From assembly GCF_002368335.1 (NCBI RefSeq), contig NZ_AP018288.1:5293312-5357311 (forward strand): a stretch of DNA of 64,000 bases, written 5' to 3'. Origin of the DNA: Nostoc sp. NIES-4103 (GTDB taxonomy: Bacteria; Cyanobacteriota; Cyanobacteriia; Cyanobacteriales; Nostocaceae). The notes below the pieces were generated by a model, which saw nothing but the letters and a program-made list of their open reading frames with translations, made no database searches and was not told the DNA's origin. The position numbers were made by a program, and so were the translations under genes. Positions 42,859 through 51,849 of this stretch are shown one piece after another; position 1 is the first letter of the stretch; the number at the start of each line of letters is the position of its first letter.

Positions 42859-44307
42859 TTAACGGCAATTATCGCAATGTCCGCAACGCCAGTTAGCAGC
42901 TTCTTTGTCAAAACCAAAAGCGTTTAATAAAAACTGCCAACGGCACTGCTTGGTAGTCAGGTATTGATTCATTTGTTTAGCAGCTTGTAATTGCGTTGTT
43001 GGCTGATTTTTGGCTTTTTGTTCAATGATGTAATGAAAAGGGTCTAGCCATTTTAGCTGACCGCTGCTGTGGAGTAAAGCAAGGGCGGTAGCACTATCAG
43101 GAAATTGTCGTGTTACAGCATTTACTTCCCCCTGTTGTGGCAGTTTTTTCATGAGTTGCTGTGCTGTTTGCTGTTGCGATCGCATTTGCTTTTCAAAAAA
43201 CTGCTGTCTTTGCTTATCTTCTGGATCTAACCACCCCGTAGGTTCACTAATTAAGGTGAGTGCTTCGGCTGGTTTTCCGTCTCGTCCAGCACGCCCAATT
43301 TCTTGCACATATTCAGACAGTAAATGCGGCGGCTGAAAGTGAATTACCCAACGAACATCAGGTTTATTTATCCCCATGCCAAAAGCACAAGTACAGACCA
43401 CAAAAGGTATTTTGCCACCTAACCAACTAGCTTCAACTGCACGGCGTTCTGCTGCCCCTAGTCCTGCATGATAACTAGCTGTGTCATAACCTATTTGTGC
43501 TAACCATGCAGCTAAATTTTCGCTATCTCTTCTAGTACGAACATAAATTAATCCAGCTTGTTGTGGTCTATTTTGAATAAATTTTAATAATTGTTGTTTT
43601 CTACCTCGTGGTGTCCAAGCGATGCGGACACTAGGATATAAATTAGAACGGTAAGGATTAAGGCGGAAAAACTCTGGTTGCTGTAATTGTAATACTGTTT
43701 GAATGATTTTTTGAGCTAGGGGATCAGCAGTGGCGGTAAAAGCTGCTAAGCTGATTTTTGTTCCTGGCGGTTTTAATTTCAGCAATGCAGGTCTGACTGC
43801 TCCTAATCTGCGATAAGCTGGTCGAAACGTCTCTCCCCATTGTACTAAACAATGGGCTTCGTCTAAAATCAAAGCGTTAATTTGCAATTGCGGATGAGAC
43901 AATCTTTCCCACACTGGCGCACTCAATAAAGTTTCTGGCGACAAGTACAGCAATCTTAGCTGTTGACGTTCCAAAGCTTGTAGCGTTGCCCGGCGTTGGA
44001 AAGAAGATAATTCACTATGCAAAAGCGCAGCTTTTTGGTGGTGCTGAAGTAATTCCTGTACTTGGTTTTCCATCAGCGCTACCAAGGGCGAAACTACTAA
44101 AGTTAATCCTGTTTGTAACAGTGCTGGAAGTTGAAAACAAATCGATTTACCCCCACCTGTGGGCATAATGATCAATGCATCTTTTCGTGCTAATAAACTG
44201 TTAATAATTTCTCCCTGTGGCGAACGAAAATCTTCATAACCCCAGATTTTTTGAAAAGCTGCACGGACTTCTTGCCAAGATTTTGTTGTTTGATAATTCA
44301 TTAACAT
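42859..44307 (-). CDS. recQ: RecQ-family ATP-dependent DNA helicase, short form
   Basis: 482 residues from an ATG; a second ATG lies two codons in. Helicase motifs in order: FRSPQGEIINSLL, Walker A MPTGGGKSICFQLPAL (about 49-64), DEAH in LDEAHCLVQWGE (near 147), TATAD, GLIYVRTRRDSE, CAFGMGINKPDVRWVIH, and QEIGRAGRDGKP (motif VI). The C-terminus has a four-cysteine zinc site (KQCRW, then CGHCDNC) and stops there: no winged helix or HRDC domain, so it is a short RecQ, possibly specialised in repair or recombination intermediates. Divergent from the MHYT kinase gene. Confidence 0.88.
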   Translation of the reverse strand: MLMNYQTTKSWQEVRAAFQKIWGYEDFRSPQGEIINSLLARKDALIIMPTGGGKSICFQLPALLQTGLTLVVSPLVALMENQVQELLQHHQKAALLHSELSSFQRRATLQALERQQLRLLYLSPETLLSAPVWERLSHPQLQINALILDEAHCLVQWGETFRPAYRRLGAVRPALLKLKPPGTKISLAAFTATADPLAQKIIQTVLQLQQPEFFRLNPYRSNLYPSVRIAWTPRGRKQQLLKFIQNRPQQAGLIYVRTRRDSENLAAWLAQIGYDTASYHAGLGAAERRAVEASWLGGKIPFVVCTCAFGMGINKPDVRWVIHFQPPHLLSEYVQEIGRAGRDGKPAEALTLISEPTGWLDPEDKQRQQFFEKQMRSQQQTAQQLMKKLPQQGEVNAVTRQFPDSATALALLHSSGQLKWLDPFHYIIEQKAKNQPTTQLQAAKQMNQYLTTKQCRWQFLLNAFGFDKEAANWRCGHCDNCR

Positions 44308-44632
44308 TAGAAAATGTGCGTGATTTTGAATATATCCTCTACTATCCAGCTACTGGCTCAGTGATGTTATCATTTATGGCTATCTAGCGAATATTTTTTA
44401 GTAGTTAGAGATTATAAATTGTCAAATGTCAACCAAATAAACCCGTTACTGTTCAGGCTTTTTTCTTTCTCTAGCTTTTTACCTTTCGCCTTTTGACTTC
44501 CCCTTTGCACCAAAAGGTATTAAATGGGAATCCTAAAGATTAGGCTGATTCTTTCCTTGCTGTCACAGAAACTCGGCTAAGGTTGTCAGTTGTTTTGAAC
44601 ACATGAAGTTGGAATAACAATTGTCGCCCATT
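44308..44632. other. divergent promoter region, recQ and MHYT kinase
   Basis: 325 bp, AT-rich, no coding frame. A short TTTTTC/TTTACCTTTCGCCTTTTGAC pyrimidine stretch near 44460-44500. No clear operator seen. Confidence 0.5.
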
Positions 44633-46342
44633 ATGGATACACTGATCACTGGCATCTACGATTTTCGTTTGTTAGTACTCTCAATTGCGATCGCTCTTCT
44701 TGCTGCTTACACAGCTCTCGATTTAGTTGGACAAGTCCGCACGTCTGATGGCTATGTGCAGATCGGTTGGTTAACCGCCGGTGCGATTGTTATGGGTACT
44801 GGGATTTGGTCGATGCATTTCGTGGGAATGCTGGCGTTTTGCTTGCCAATTCCTGTGCAATACGATGTCTTCACTATACTGTTATCCATACTGGCAGCAA
44901 TTTTGGCATCAGCATGTGCCTTGTTTTTTGTCAGCCAGGAAGTCATGAGCAGAATGAATTTACTGGGTGGCAGTCTGTTGATGGGGTTTGGCATTACTAC
45001 AATGCACTATACTGGCATGGCTGCAATGCGATTACAAGCAAAGATTCACTACAACTATTTTTTAGTAGGACTTTCTGTAGCGATCGCTTTTGTTGTATCG
45101 TTAGCAGCGCTGTGGCTGGCATTCCATTTGCCTGATCGCACCACCACTGCTAGTAGACGACAGAAAATAGGTAGTGCCATCATCTGGGGAATGGCAATAC
45201 CGACAATGCATTATACAGGTATGACAGCTACTAGTTTTCATGCCACAAATGTAGCACAGATGCCATCAAGTTGGATTCTTGACGCTTCTGGGCTAGCCAG
45301 CACTATCAGTATTTTTACCTTTGCCATTCTGGGATTAGCACTTTTGATTTCGCTGGAGAAAAAAACAGTTGACAGAACAGTTGCGTTAATCAATTTACAA
45401 CATGAAATTGCTGAGCGCCAACAGGTAGAAAAACAGCTGCAACTTGAACAAGCCCGGAAACTTGAAGAAACTTTGAAAGAATTGAAACAAACTCAAGCGC
45501 AATTAATTCAAAGTGAAAAAATTTCTTCCCTAGGACAATTAGTTGCTGGTATTGCCCATGAAGTCAATAATCCTGTAACATTCATTTCTGGCAATTTATC
45601 CTACGCTTACCAGTACGTTGAAGACTTAATTTACTTGCTCAATCTCTACCGCAAACAGTGTCCGAATCCAAGTGTGGAAATTAAACAGCAAATTGAGGCG
45701 ATTGATTTAAATTACTTGCTTGAGGATTTACCCAAAATGATTTCATCGATGAAATTTGGTACTGACCGTATTCAAGAAATCATGCAGTCATTACGAAATT
45801 TCTCACGATTAGATGGAAATAACAAAAAGACTGTTGATATTCATGAGGGAATTGACACAACCTTGATGATTTTGCAACATCGTCTGAAAGCTGAGTCACA
45901 CCGCCCTACAATCCAGGTTGTCAAGCAGTATGGTAAATTACCTTTGGTTGAGTGCTATGTAGGACAACTCAACCAAGTATTTATGAATTTGCTAGCTAAT
46001 GCCATTGATGCTTTAGAAGAGTCTAACAAAGGCAAAACTTTTGCGGAAATTGAGACTAATCCGAATATGATTACCATTTGTACCAGTGCAAATGAGCATG
46101 ATGTGATCATCAAGATTGCTGACAACGGGCCTGGTATTCCTGAAGAAGTGCGGGTGCGATTATTTGATGCTTTCTTCACCACTAAAGCCGAGGGCAAAGG
46201 TACGGGATTGGGATTGGCGATTTGTCATCAGATTATTACAGACATCCACGGTGGTAGCTTGCAGTGCTTCTCTACCTTGGGCAAAGGAACAGAGTTTGTG
46301 ATCCAAATTCCCATAGCGATCGCAGTTACTAACAGGGAGTAG
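44633..46342 (+). CDS. MHYT-domain sensor histidine kinase
   Basis: About 569 residues from the ATG at 44633 (MDTLITGIYDFRLL, the usual MHYT start); a TTG lies 12 bp upstream. Seven membrane helices carry the repeated motif MHFVGM (near 60), MHYTGMAAM (near 122), MHYTGMTAT (near 192), thought to bind copper and sense O2, CO or NO. A coiled-coil linker (ERQQVEKQLQLEQARKLEE) leads to the histidine kinase: H-box GIAHEVNNP near 304, N-box NQVFMNLLANAIDALEES, IADNGPGIPEE, GTGLGLAIC. The kinase half is a close paralogue of that of the HstK-type protein 5 kb upstream, suggesting domain duplication and swapping. No cognate regulator is adjacent. Confidence 0.9.
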   Translation: MDTLITGIYDFRLLVLSIAIALLAAYTALDLVGQVRTSDGYVQIGWLTAGAIVMGTGIWSMHFVGMLAFCLPIPVQYDVFTILLSILAAILASACALFFVSQEVMSRMNLLGGSLLMGFGITTMHYTGMAAMRLQAKIHYNYFLVGLSVAIAFVVSLAALWLAFHLPDRTTTASRRQKIGSAIIWGMAIPTMHYTGMTATSFHATNVAQMPSSWILDASGLASTISIFTFAILGLALLISLEKKTVDRTVALINLQHEIAERQQVEKQLQLEQARKLEETLKELKQTQAQLIQSEKISSLGQLVAGIAHEVNNPVTFISGNLSYAYQYVEDLIYLLNLYRKQCPNPSVEIKQQIEAIDLNYLLEDLPKMISSMKFGTDRIQEIMQSLRNFSRLDGNNKKTVDIHEGIDTTLMILQHRLKAESHRPTIQVVKQYGKLPLVECYVGQLNQVFMNLLANAIDALEESNKGKTFAEIETNPNMITICTSANEHDVIIKIADNGPGIPEEVRVRLFDAFFTTKAEGKGTGLGLAICHQIITDIHGGSLQCFSTLGKGTEFVIQIPIAIAVTNRE

Positions 46343-46429
46343 GGAGTAGGGAGTAGGGAATGGGGAGATGAGGGAGATGAGGGAGATGAGGGAGAAATAA
46401 CTAACTCCTCACTCCTAACTCCCTACTCC
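46337..46429. repeat. STRR tracts between convergent kinase and leuA
   Basis: AGGGAGT heptamers, GATGAGGGA nonamers, then AACTCCT-type units. They span the whole gap between the two stop codons. Confidence 0.9.
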
Positions 46430-48034
46430 TCACACCTTCTCTGCGGTCAGTTGCTGTTGCTTTTCTGGGCTTTGCAGATATGCATATAATCTGTTAAGCG
46501 CGTTGACATATGCTTGCGCGGAAGCAACTATGATATCTGTGTTCGCAGCATGACCGGAAAATACTCTCGATTCGTGCCGTAAACGGATAGTTACTTCCCC
46601 AATGGCATCAATTCCGGCTGTGACTGACTGCACAGAAAACTCAATTAACTGGTTTGGCACGTTTACCACGCGATTGATTGCTTTGTAAACTGCATCTACT
46701 GGCCCAGTACCAATTGCTGCATCGGTTAATTCTTCGCCTTCTGGTGTGCGGAGTGTAACTGTGGCGGTGGGTTTGGCGTTGCTACCACAGGAAACTTGCA
46801 CTAACTCTACACCGAACAAATCAGGTGCTTGTTGGATTTCATCGTTAACAATTGCTTCCAAATCCCAATCGGAAATTTCTTTCTTTTTGTCAGCTACTTC
46901 TTTAAACCTGATAAATGCTTTGTTTAATTCTGTTTCTGACAGTTCAAAGCCCAATTCTTTCAAGCGGGTACGGAAAGCATTTCTCCCTGAATGTTTACCC
47001 AATACGATTTGATTGTCTGTTAAGCCAATCAATTGGGCGTCCATAATTTCGTAGGTGAGCTTGTTTTTCAACACGCCATCTTGGTGAATACCAGACTCAT
47101 GGGCAAAGGCATTCGCCCCTACTATAGCTTTATTTGGTTGCACTAGCATTCCCGTCAAATTAGAAACTAAGCGCGAGGTTTTATAAATTTGACGGGTGTC
47201 AATATTGGTTAATGGTTGTTCAGAATCAGCTGGTCTTCCTAAGAAAGGATTAAAATATTGCCGCCGCACATGCAAAGCCATGACTAATTCTTCTAAGGCG
47301 GCATTTCCTGCTCGCTCACCAATACCATTGATGGTACATTCTAATTGGCGTGCGCCATTTTTTACAGCTTCCAAGAAGTTAGCAACTGCTAAACCTAAAT
47401 CGTTATGTCCGTGTACAGAAATAATTGCTTGGTCAATGTTGGGGACATTATCTTTAATGCCTTTAATAATTGCCCCAAATTCACTTGGTGTAGTGTAACC
47501 AACTGTATCAGGAATGTTAACTGTTGTTGCTCCAGCAGCGATCGCTCGCTCTAACACTTGATACAAAAATTCTGGGTCAGAACGTCCAGCATCTTCGGGC
47601 GAAAATTCCACGTCATCGGTGAAACTTTTGGCATAAGCTACCATTTCTTCTGTAATTGCCAGTACTTCTGATTTTGTTTTTTTGAGTTTATATTTCAGGT
47701 GAATATCAGAAGTGGCAATAAATGTATGAATTCTACCATGAACAGCGCTTTTGATCGCCGCTGCTGCTGTTTTGATATCATCATGCCTTGCTCTTGCCAA
47801 ACTACAAATTACCGGGCCATCTTCTGTGCCTACGGCTTCTGCTATCTTGCTGATGGCTTCAAAATCTCCCGGACTAGCAAAGGCAAAACCGGCTTCAATT
47901 ATATCTACACCCAACCGCGCTAGCTGCTTAGCGATCGCCAGCTTTTCGTCTATATTCAGTGTTGCTCCCGGACATTGTTCTCCATCTCGGAGTGTAGTAT
48001 CAAAAATGAGGATTCGCTCGGCAGTATTTGTCAT
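46430..48034 (-). CDS. leuA: 2-isopropylmalate synthase
   Basis: 534 residues from an ATG, the length of type-1 LeuA. Acetyl-CoA plus 2-oxoisovalerate gives 2-isopropylmalate, the committed step of leucine synthesis in the cytosol. Motifs: FDTTLRDGEQCPGATL at the start (metal Asp and catalytic Arg), GFAFASPGDFEAI, NIPDTVGYTTP, SVHGHNDLGLAVAN (metal His pair), the GIGERAGNAALEE block, and the C-terminal regulatory domain (about 395-525; VSCGSNAKPTATVTL, GTGPVDAVYKAI), so leucine feedback is likely. It follows the NYN gene by about 90 bp in the same direction; no leader peptide or riboswitch is seen. Confidence 0.96.
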   Translation of the reverse strand: MTNTAERILIFDTTLRDGEQCPGATLNIDEKLAIAKQLARLGVDIIEAGFAFASPGDFEAISKIAEAVGTEDGPVICSLARARHDDIKTAAAAIKSAVHGRIHTFIATSDIHLKYKLKKTKSEVLAITEEMVAYAKSFTDDVEFSPEDAGRSDPEFLYQVLERAIAAGATTVNIPDTVGYTTPSEFGAIIKGIKDNVPNIDQAIISVHGHNDLGLAVANFLEAVKNGARQLECTINGIGERAGNAALEELVMALHVRRQYFNPFLGRPADSEQPLTNIDTRQIYKTSRLVSNLTGMLVQPNKAIVGANAFAHESGIHQDGVLKNKLTYEIMDAQLIGLTDNQIVLGKHSGRNAFRTRLKELGFELSETELNKAFIRFKEVADKKKEISDWDLEAIVNDEIQQAPDLFGVELVQVSCGSNAKPTATVTLRTPEGEELTDAAIGTGPVDAVYKAINRVVNVPNQLIEFSVQSVTAGIDAIGEVTIRLRHESRVFSGHAANTDIIVASAQAYVNALNRLYAYLQSPEKQQQLTAEKV

Positions 48035-48125
48035 TTTGGCTCGTTGTTTGGTTTTAACTTTTTGCTTAAAATACTCGGAACCTTATCTTTTTATTCTTAA
48101 CATTTTGTAAATAATTGTTAAGGCA

Positions 48126-48647
48126 TCAACCTTCTACTTTCTCTATTTGGTCTCTTATATCGTTCAAATCTATATATCTATCCGTGGCATTACGCAATTC
48201 TCTCGCTATCATGCCTTCTGTCGATACTACTGTAATATGTGTATTTTTTGAACGTAAGAGTTCGATGGCTCTTTCAAAATCTCCATCACCGCTAAATAAA
48301 ACTACTCGATCATATTGGTCTACGGTATTAAACATATCTACAACAATTTCTATATCTAAATTGGCTTTTTGCGAATACCTCCCGGATGAATCATCATAAT
48401 ATTCTTTGAGAATTTTTGTTCGGACTGTATATCCCAGACTGATGAGAGCATCTCTAAAACCTCGTTGATCTTGTGGGTCTTTTAAGCCAGTGTACCAGAA
48501 AGCATTAATTAAAGTAGTATCTGATTGCTCGTGTTTGAAATATTCTAAGACTCGCCGAGGATCAAAAAACCAGCCATTTTTTTGTTGAGCATAGAACATA
48601 TTGTTTCCGTCTACAAAAATAGACAGACGATTCATTGGAGAACCCAT
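48126..48647 (-). CDS. LabA-like NYN-domain (DUF88) protein
   Basis: About 173 residues. The ATG at 48647 has AGGTG 9 nt upstream and is preferred to the GTG at 48659. PIN-like NYN nuclease fold with acidic residues in RLSIFVDGNNMFYAQ (start), a central WYTGLKDPQDQRGF, LDIEIVVDMF, and VLFSGDGDFERAIELL, then ITVVSTEG. Members of this family include cyanobacterial LabA, which acts in circadian output, and RNA-processing relatives. The catalytic aspartates are all present. It is upstream of leuA on the same strand. Confidence 0.82.
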   Translation of the reverse strand: MGSPMNRLSIFVDGNNMFYAQQKNGWFFDPRRVLEYFKHEQSDTTLINAFWYTGLKDPQDQRGFRDALISLGYTVRTKILKEYYDDSSGRYSQKANLDIEIVVDMFNTVDQYDRVVLFSGDGDFERAIELLRSKNTHITVVSTEGMIARELRNATDRYIDLNDIRDQIEKVEG

Positions 48648-48758
48648 AGAAAAATACACCTAATAAATAGAAATGAATTTAGATGGAACAATAGATTATA
48701 GCAACTCTCAAATGATAATTTTGCTAATATACCTAAAGGAACTTCTCATGTATAGCTT

Positions 48759-48977
48759 TTATCTTACCGCTTTCAAAGCAGAAAATTTGCCCAAACGTTT
48801 AGACATAAGCTGTTGGGTGTCCCACGTTTTCACTCCCAATACTATAAGAGACACCCCATGATCAAAATCTACCAATAAAATTGACTGACCAACAGCATTC
48901 TTAGCTATATAACGGTCAAGTTTACTCCTAAAGAGGTAAGTCATAGGTCTTGAGGTAGGATCAACATTGATCACCAT
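48759..48977 (-). CDS. possible small hypothetical protein
   Basis: 72 codons from an ATG. The sequence is balanced and looks foldable (RSKLDRYIAKNAVGQ, ILLVDFDHGVSLIVLGVKTW, SKRLGKFSALKAVR) with strand-like ILLVDFDHGV. There is no convincing ribosome site or family match. It lies 110 bp upstream of the NYN gene on the same strand. Confidence 0.35.
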   Translation of the reverse strand: MVINVDPTSRPMTYLFRSKLDRYIAKNAVGQSILLVDFDHGVSLIVLGVKTWDTQQLMSKRLGKFSALKAVR

Positions 48978-49376
48978 CTATGAGTTTTCCAGTCAACAAA
49001 AGGACCAGCCTAATGGAAATGTCAGTGTTGCACAACAGGTACCCGTTGCTTATCAGTAGGCTGTTGCTAGACTACTTCTAATAGACGCACCTGTGGGCTA
49101 GAGTGGAATAGAATCTCGTAGCAACTCAATGTCAAGTCAAAGAATTTCCGGCTTAGGTGTGTAGAATTATCTCTGCTTTAATCTTAGTCAGAGAATAAGT
49201 TAGGCAGTAGCTGGGTTAAAAGTCTGCTGTATAGAGGTTGGCTAACCCAAGTTTGGTAAGGAATAGCAGATACATTACAAATGTATAAGATTTTCATTTA
49301 AGTCTAATTCAACGTGGTTGTAGTAAAAAGGGACATGAATAAATAAAGTTGTACGTAAACCAATTATTAACACGAT
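48978..49376. other. intergenic region before the CHASE2 kinase
   Basis: About 400 bp without a coding frame, strong palindrome or tandem repeat that I can see; presumed promoter of the CHASE2 kinase gene. Confidence 0.5.
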
Positions 49377-51767
49377 ATGGCAGAAGAACCTACACCTACC
49401 TTAACTAAAAAACATGTTTCTGCCGCCAATATAGGCTCAAGTAAACTGACAAAAGTCACTTTGACAGCATCAACACTCTCTTTCACACTCATGGTTCGCT
49501 TAGGCCATTTGCTTGCTGGTGCTTGGGCCATAGGTGCAGCAGTGCTGAGTGTTTCTGATTTAGGTATGGTGCAATTGATGGAAAATCAAGCGCTGTCTGC
49601 ATTTTTCCAATTGCGCGGGCCGATTGTACCTCCGCAAGATATTGTGATTTTAGCGATCGACGATCAGTCGATATCAATTCCCGAACAGTACTATCAAACA
49701 GATCCAAAACACTACGTTGACTTAGAACCGCTAAAATCATTTCCCTTTAAACGAGCTGCATATGCCCAGATTATCGAAAAGTTGATCAAGGCTGGTGCGC
49801 GTTGTGTGGCATTAGATCTAGTTTTTGATACCCCAAGTAGTTACGGTGTAGATGACGATCGCCAACTGCAAGCAGCATTGCAACAATACGGCAGCAAAGT
49901 CACCTTAGCAGCACTCTACGAAAATTTCCAGACACACCAAGGAATTTTCATGCAACTGAGTCTGCCTCAAGAAATGTTTCGTGTCGGGTCAGTTTCTCTT
50001 GGTTCAGTCAATTTCCCTCTGGAGATAGATGGCAAAGTTCACCAATTAGCTAGCGAATTTGCGGATTTCTTACCTCAAAACGATTCCCTAGCAGTGAAAA
50101 TGCCCTCATTTGATGAAGCAGTGCTATTGGCAGCACAGATAAATTATCCTAGGCCAAAGGGCGATCGCATTCATTTCTGGGGTGCAGCGGGGACATTCGA
50201 GACAATTCCTTTGTGGTACGTACTCGACCCAGAAAACTGGAATACTTATTTAGAGCAGGGTAAGGTTTTCCAAGGCAAGATAGTCTTGATTGGCTCAACA
50301 GACAAGTTGAACAACGATTATCATCCTATAGCTGCTGGCAACAGTCTAGAGCGGATGTCAGGGGTGGAAATTCACGCCAATGCCATCGCAACTTTGATGC
50401 AAAATAAAGCTATTGCTCAAGCTTTTAACACTCCACCTCTGCGGAGTTTGTTTGTACTGGTATTAGTTAGTGGTGCAGCCATCATTATTACTAAAACCAA
50501 ACGAGGGTTTCAGAGATTTACATTTAGCCTCGTCCTAGCTAGCATTTGGGGAGGAATTAGCTATGTGAGCTTTGTATATGCTCAGTTAATTTTTCCCACT
50601 GTGATACCAATGATCGCGATCGCTGTTTGTGGACTATCTTACTTAGTAACCGAAGTAGCCAGGGAAAAAATTAGAATTCGCCAATTCATCAACATTTTTC
50701 AGAAATATAAAACTTCCCCTGTTGTCCAAGAGATTATCAGCCAACAACAAGACCTCCAGGACTTACTCCAGCAGCGAGATTTAGCATTAACAGGGAAAAT
50801 ACTGGCAGGACGTTACAAAATTGTCAAAGTTCTCGGTGCAGGTGGATTCAGCGAAACCTACATTGCCGAAGATACCCTCCGTCCTGGAAACCCGCCATGT
50901 GTAGTTAAGCAGCTAAAACCAGCCAACACCCAATCAAAGGCGTTAGAACTAGCCAGACGTTTATTTGAGTCAGAAGCCCAAACCCTAGAAAAATTGGGAA
51001 CACACCCCCAAATTCCTCAACTTCTGGCTTATTTTGAACAAGATGCAGAATTTTATTTAGTGCAAGAATATATAGAGGGTCATCCTTTGAGTCAGGAACT
51101 CTCATTGGGTAAACCGATTTTAGAAACTAAAGCGATCGCAATTGTCAGAGATTTATTGCAAACATTAACATTTGTCCATGAAAACGGCGTCATTCACCGA
51201 GATATTAAACCCAGCAACATCATTCGCCGACACTCTGATTGCAAGCTTGTATTAATTGACTTTGGTGCTGTCAAAGAAGTCTCCACACCACAGTTAGATG
51301 ATTCAGAGCCAACACCCTTTACCATTGGCATTGGTACAAAGGGTTATGCACCAAGTGAACAATGCTTTGGGCGTCCACAATATAATAGTGACATCTATGC
51401 AGTCGGTATGATTGCCATTAGAGCCTTGACTGGTATTCCACCCCATGAACTAGATAGAGATATTTATGGGGAGTTGAAATGGGGTGATAAAGCTGTAGTC
51501 AGCAACTCTTTAGTTCAAATTCTTTCTCAAATGGTGCTAGATAATTGCAAACAGCGATATCAATGTGCATCGGAAATATTAGCAGACATTGACCAATTAA
51601 TCAATTCTTCAGATAGCAACGTGATTGCAAAAGGTAACTTACCGATTGATATATTATCAAAAGACGATTTAGAAACTCCCACCACACCTTGGACAGGATC
51701 ATTCTCGGAAACATCTGTATTAGACGACTCTAAGCAGAGTAGGGAAGATGAGGGGAGGGGGAGATAG
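49377..51767 (+). CDS. CHASE2-domain Ser/Thr protein kinase
   Basis: 796 residues from an ATG. One N-terminal membrane segment (about 40-62), a CHASE2 extracytoplasmic domain (about 70-330; FFQLRGPIVPPQDIVILAID, ARCVALDLVFDTPS, GKIVLIGSTDKLNNDYHP, SGVEIHANAIATLMQ), three membrane helices (about 358-432), then a cytosolic kinase: GAGGFSETYIAED glycine loop, CVVKQLKP lysine, IHRDIKPSN near 604, IDFGAVKE near 627, and the GTKGYAPSEQ activation end. All catalytic residues are present, unlike the DFS of the HstK-type kinase. The last ~10 residues (REDEGRGR) come from GATGAGGGGAGGG repeat DNA. It converges on the G3E fusion gene. Confidence 0.9.
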   Translation: MAEEPTPTLTKKHVSAANIGSSKLTKVTLTASTLSFTLMVRLGHLLAGAWAIGAAVLSVSDLGMVQLMENQALSAFFQLRGPIVPPQDIVILAIDDQSISIPEQYYQTDPKHYVDLEPLKSFPFKRAAYAQIIEKLIKAGARCVALDLVFDTPSSYGVDDDRQLQAALQQYGSKVTLAALYENFQTHQGIFMQLSLPQEMFRVGSVSLGSVNFPLEIDGKVHQLASEFADFLPQNDSLAVKMPSFDEAVLLAAQINYPRPKGDRIHFWGAAGTFETIPLWYVLDPENWNTYLEQGKVFQGKIVLIGSTDKLNNDYHPIAAGNSLERMSGVEIHANAIATLMQNKAIAQAFNTPPLRSLFVLVLVSGAAIIITKTKRGFQRFTFSLVLASIWGGISYVSFVYAQLIFPTVIPMIAIAVCGLSYLVTEVAREKIRIRQFINIFQKYKTSPVVQEIISQQQDLQDLLQQRDLALTGKILAGRYKIVKVLGAGGFSETYIAEDTLRPGNPPCVVKQLKPANTQSKALELARRLFESEAQTLEKLGTHPQIPQLLAYFEQDAEFYLVQEYIEGHPLSQELSLGKPILETKAIAIVRDLLQTLTFVHENGVIHRDIKPSNIIRRHSDCKLVLIDFGAVKEVSTPQLDDSEPTPFTIGIGTKGYAPSEQCFGRPQYNSDIYAVGMIAIRALTGIPPHELDRDIYGELKWGDKAVVSNSLVQILSQMVLDNCKQRYQCASEILADIDQLINSSDSNVIAKGNLPIDILSKDDLETPTTPWTGSFSETSVLDDSKQSREDEGRGR

Positions 51768-51849
51768 GGAGCAGGAAAGCAAGGGAAAGATAAATCAATT
51801 TGCTTGTTTATTTATTCAATGTTCAAGGAAAATGTTCCTACTGCTTTTG

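Noticed and set aside
49000..49376. Possible tRNA or structured RNA in the gap before the CHASE2 kinase
   Set aside because: No cloverleaf, T-loop (GGTTCGAATCC type) or riboswitch core could be found by eye.
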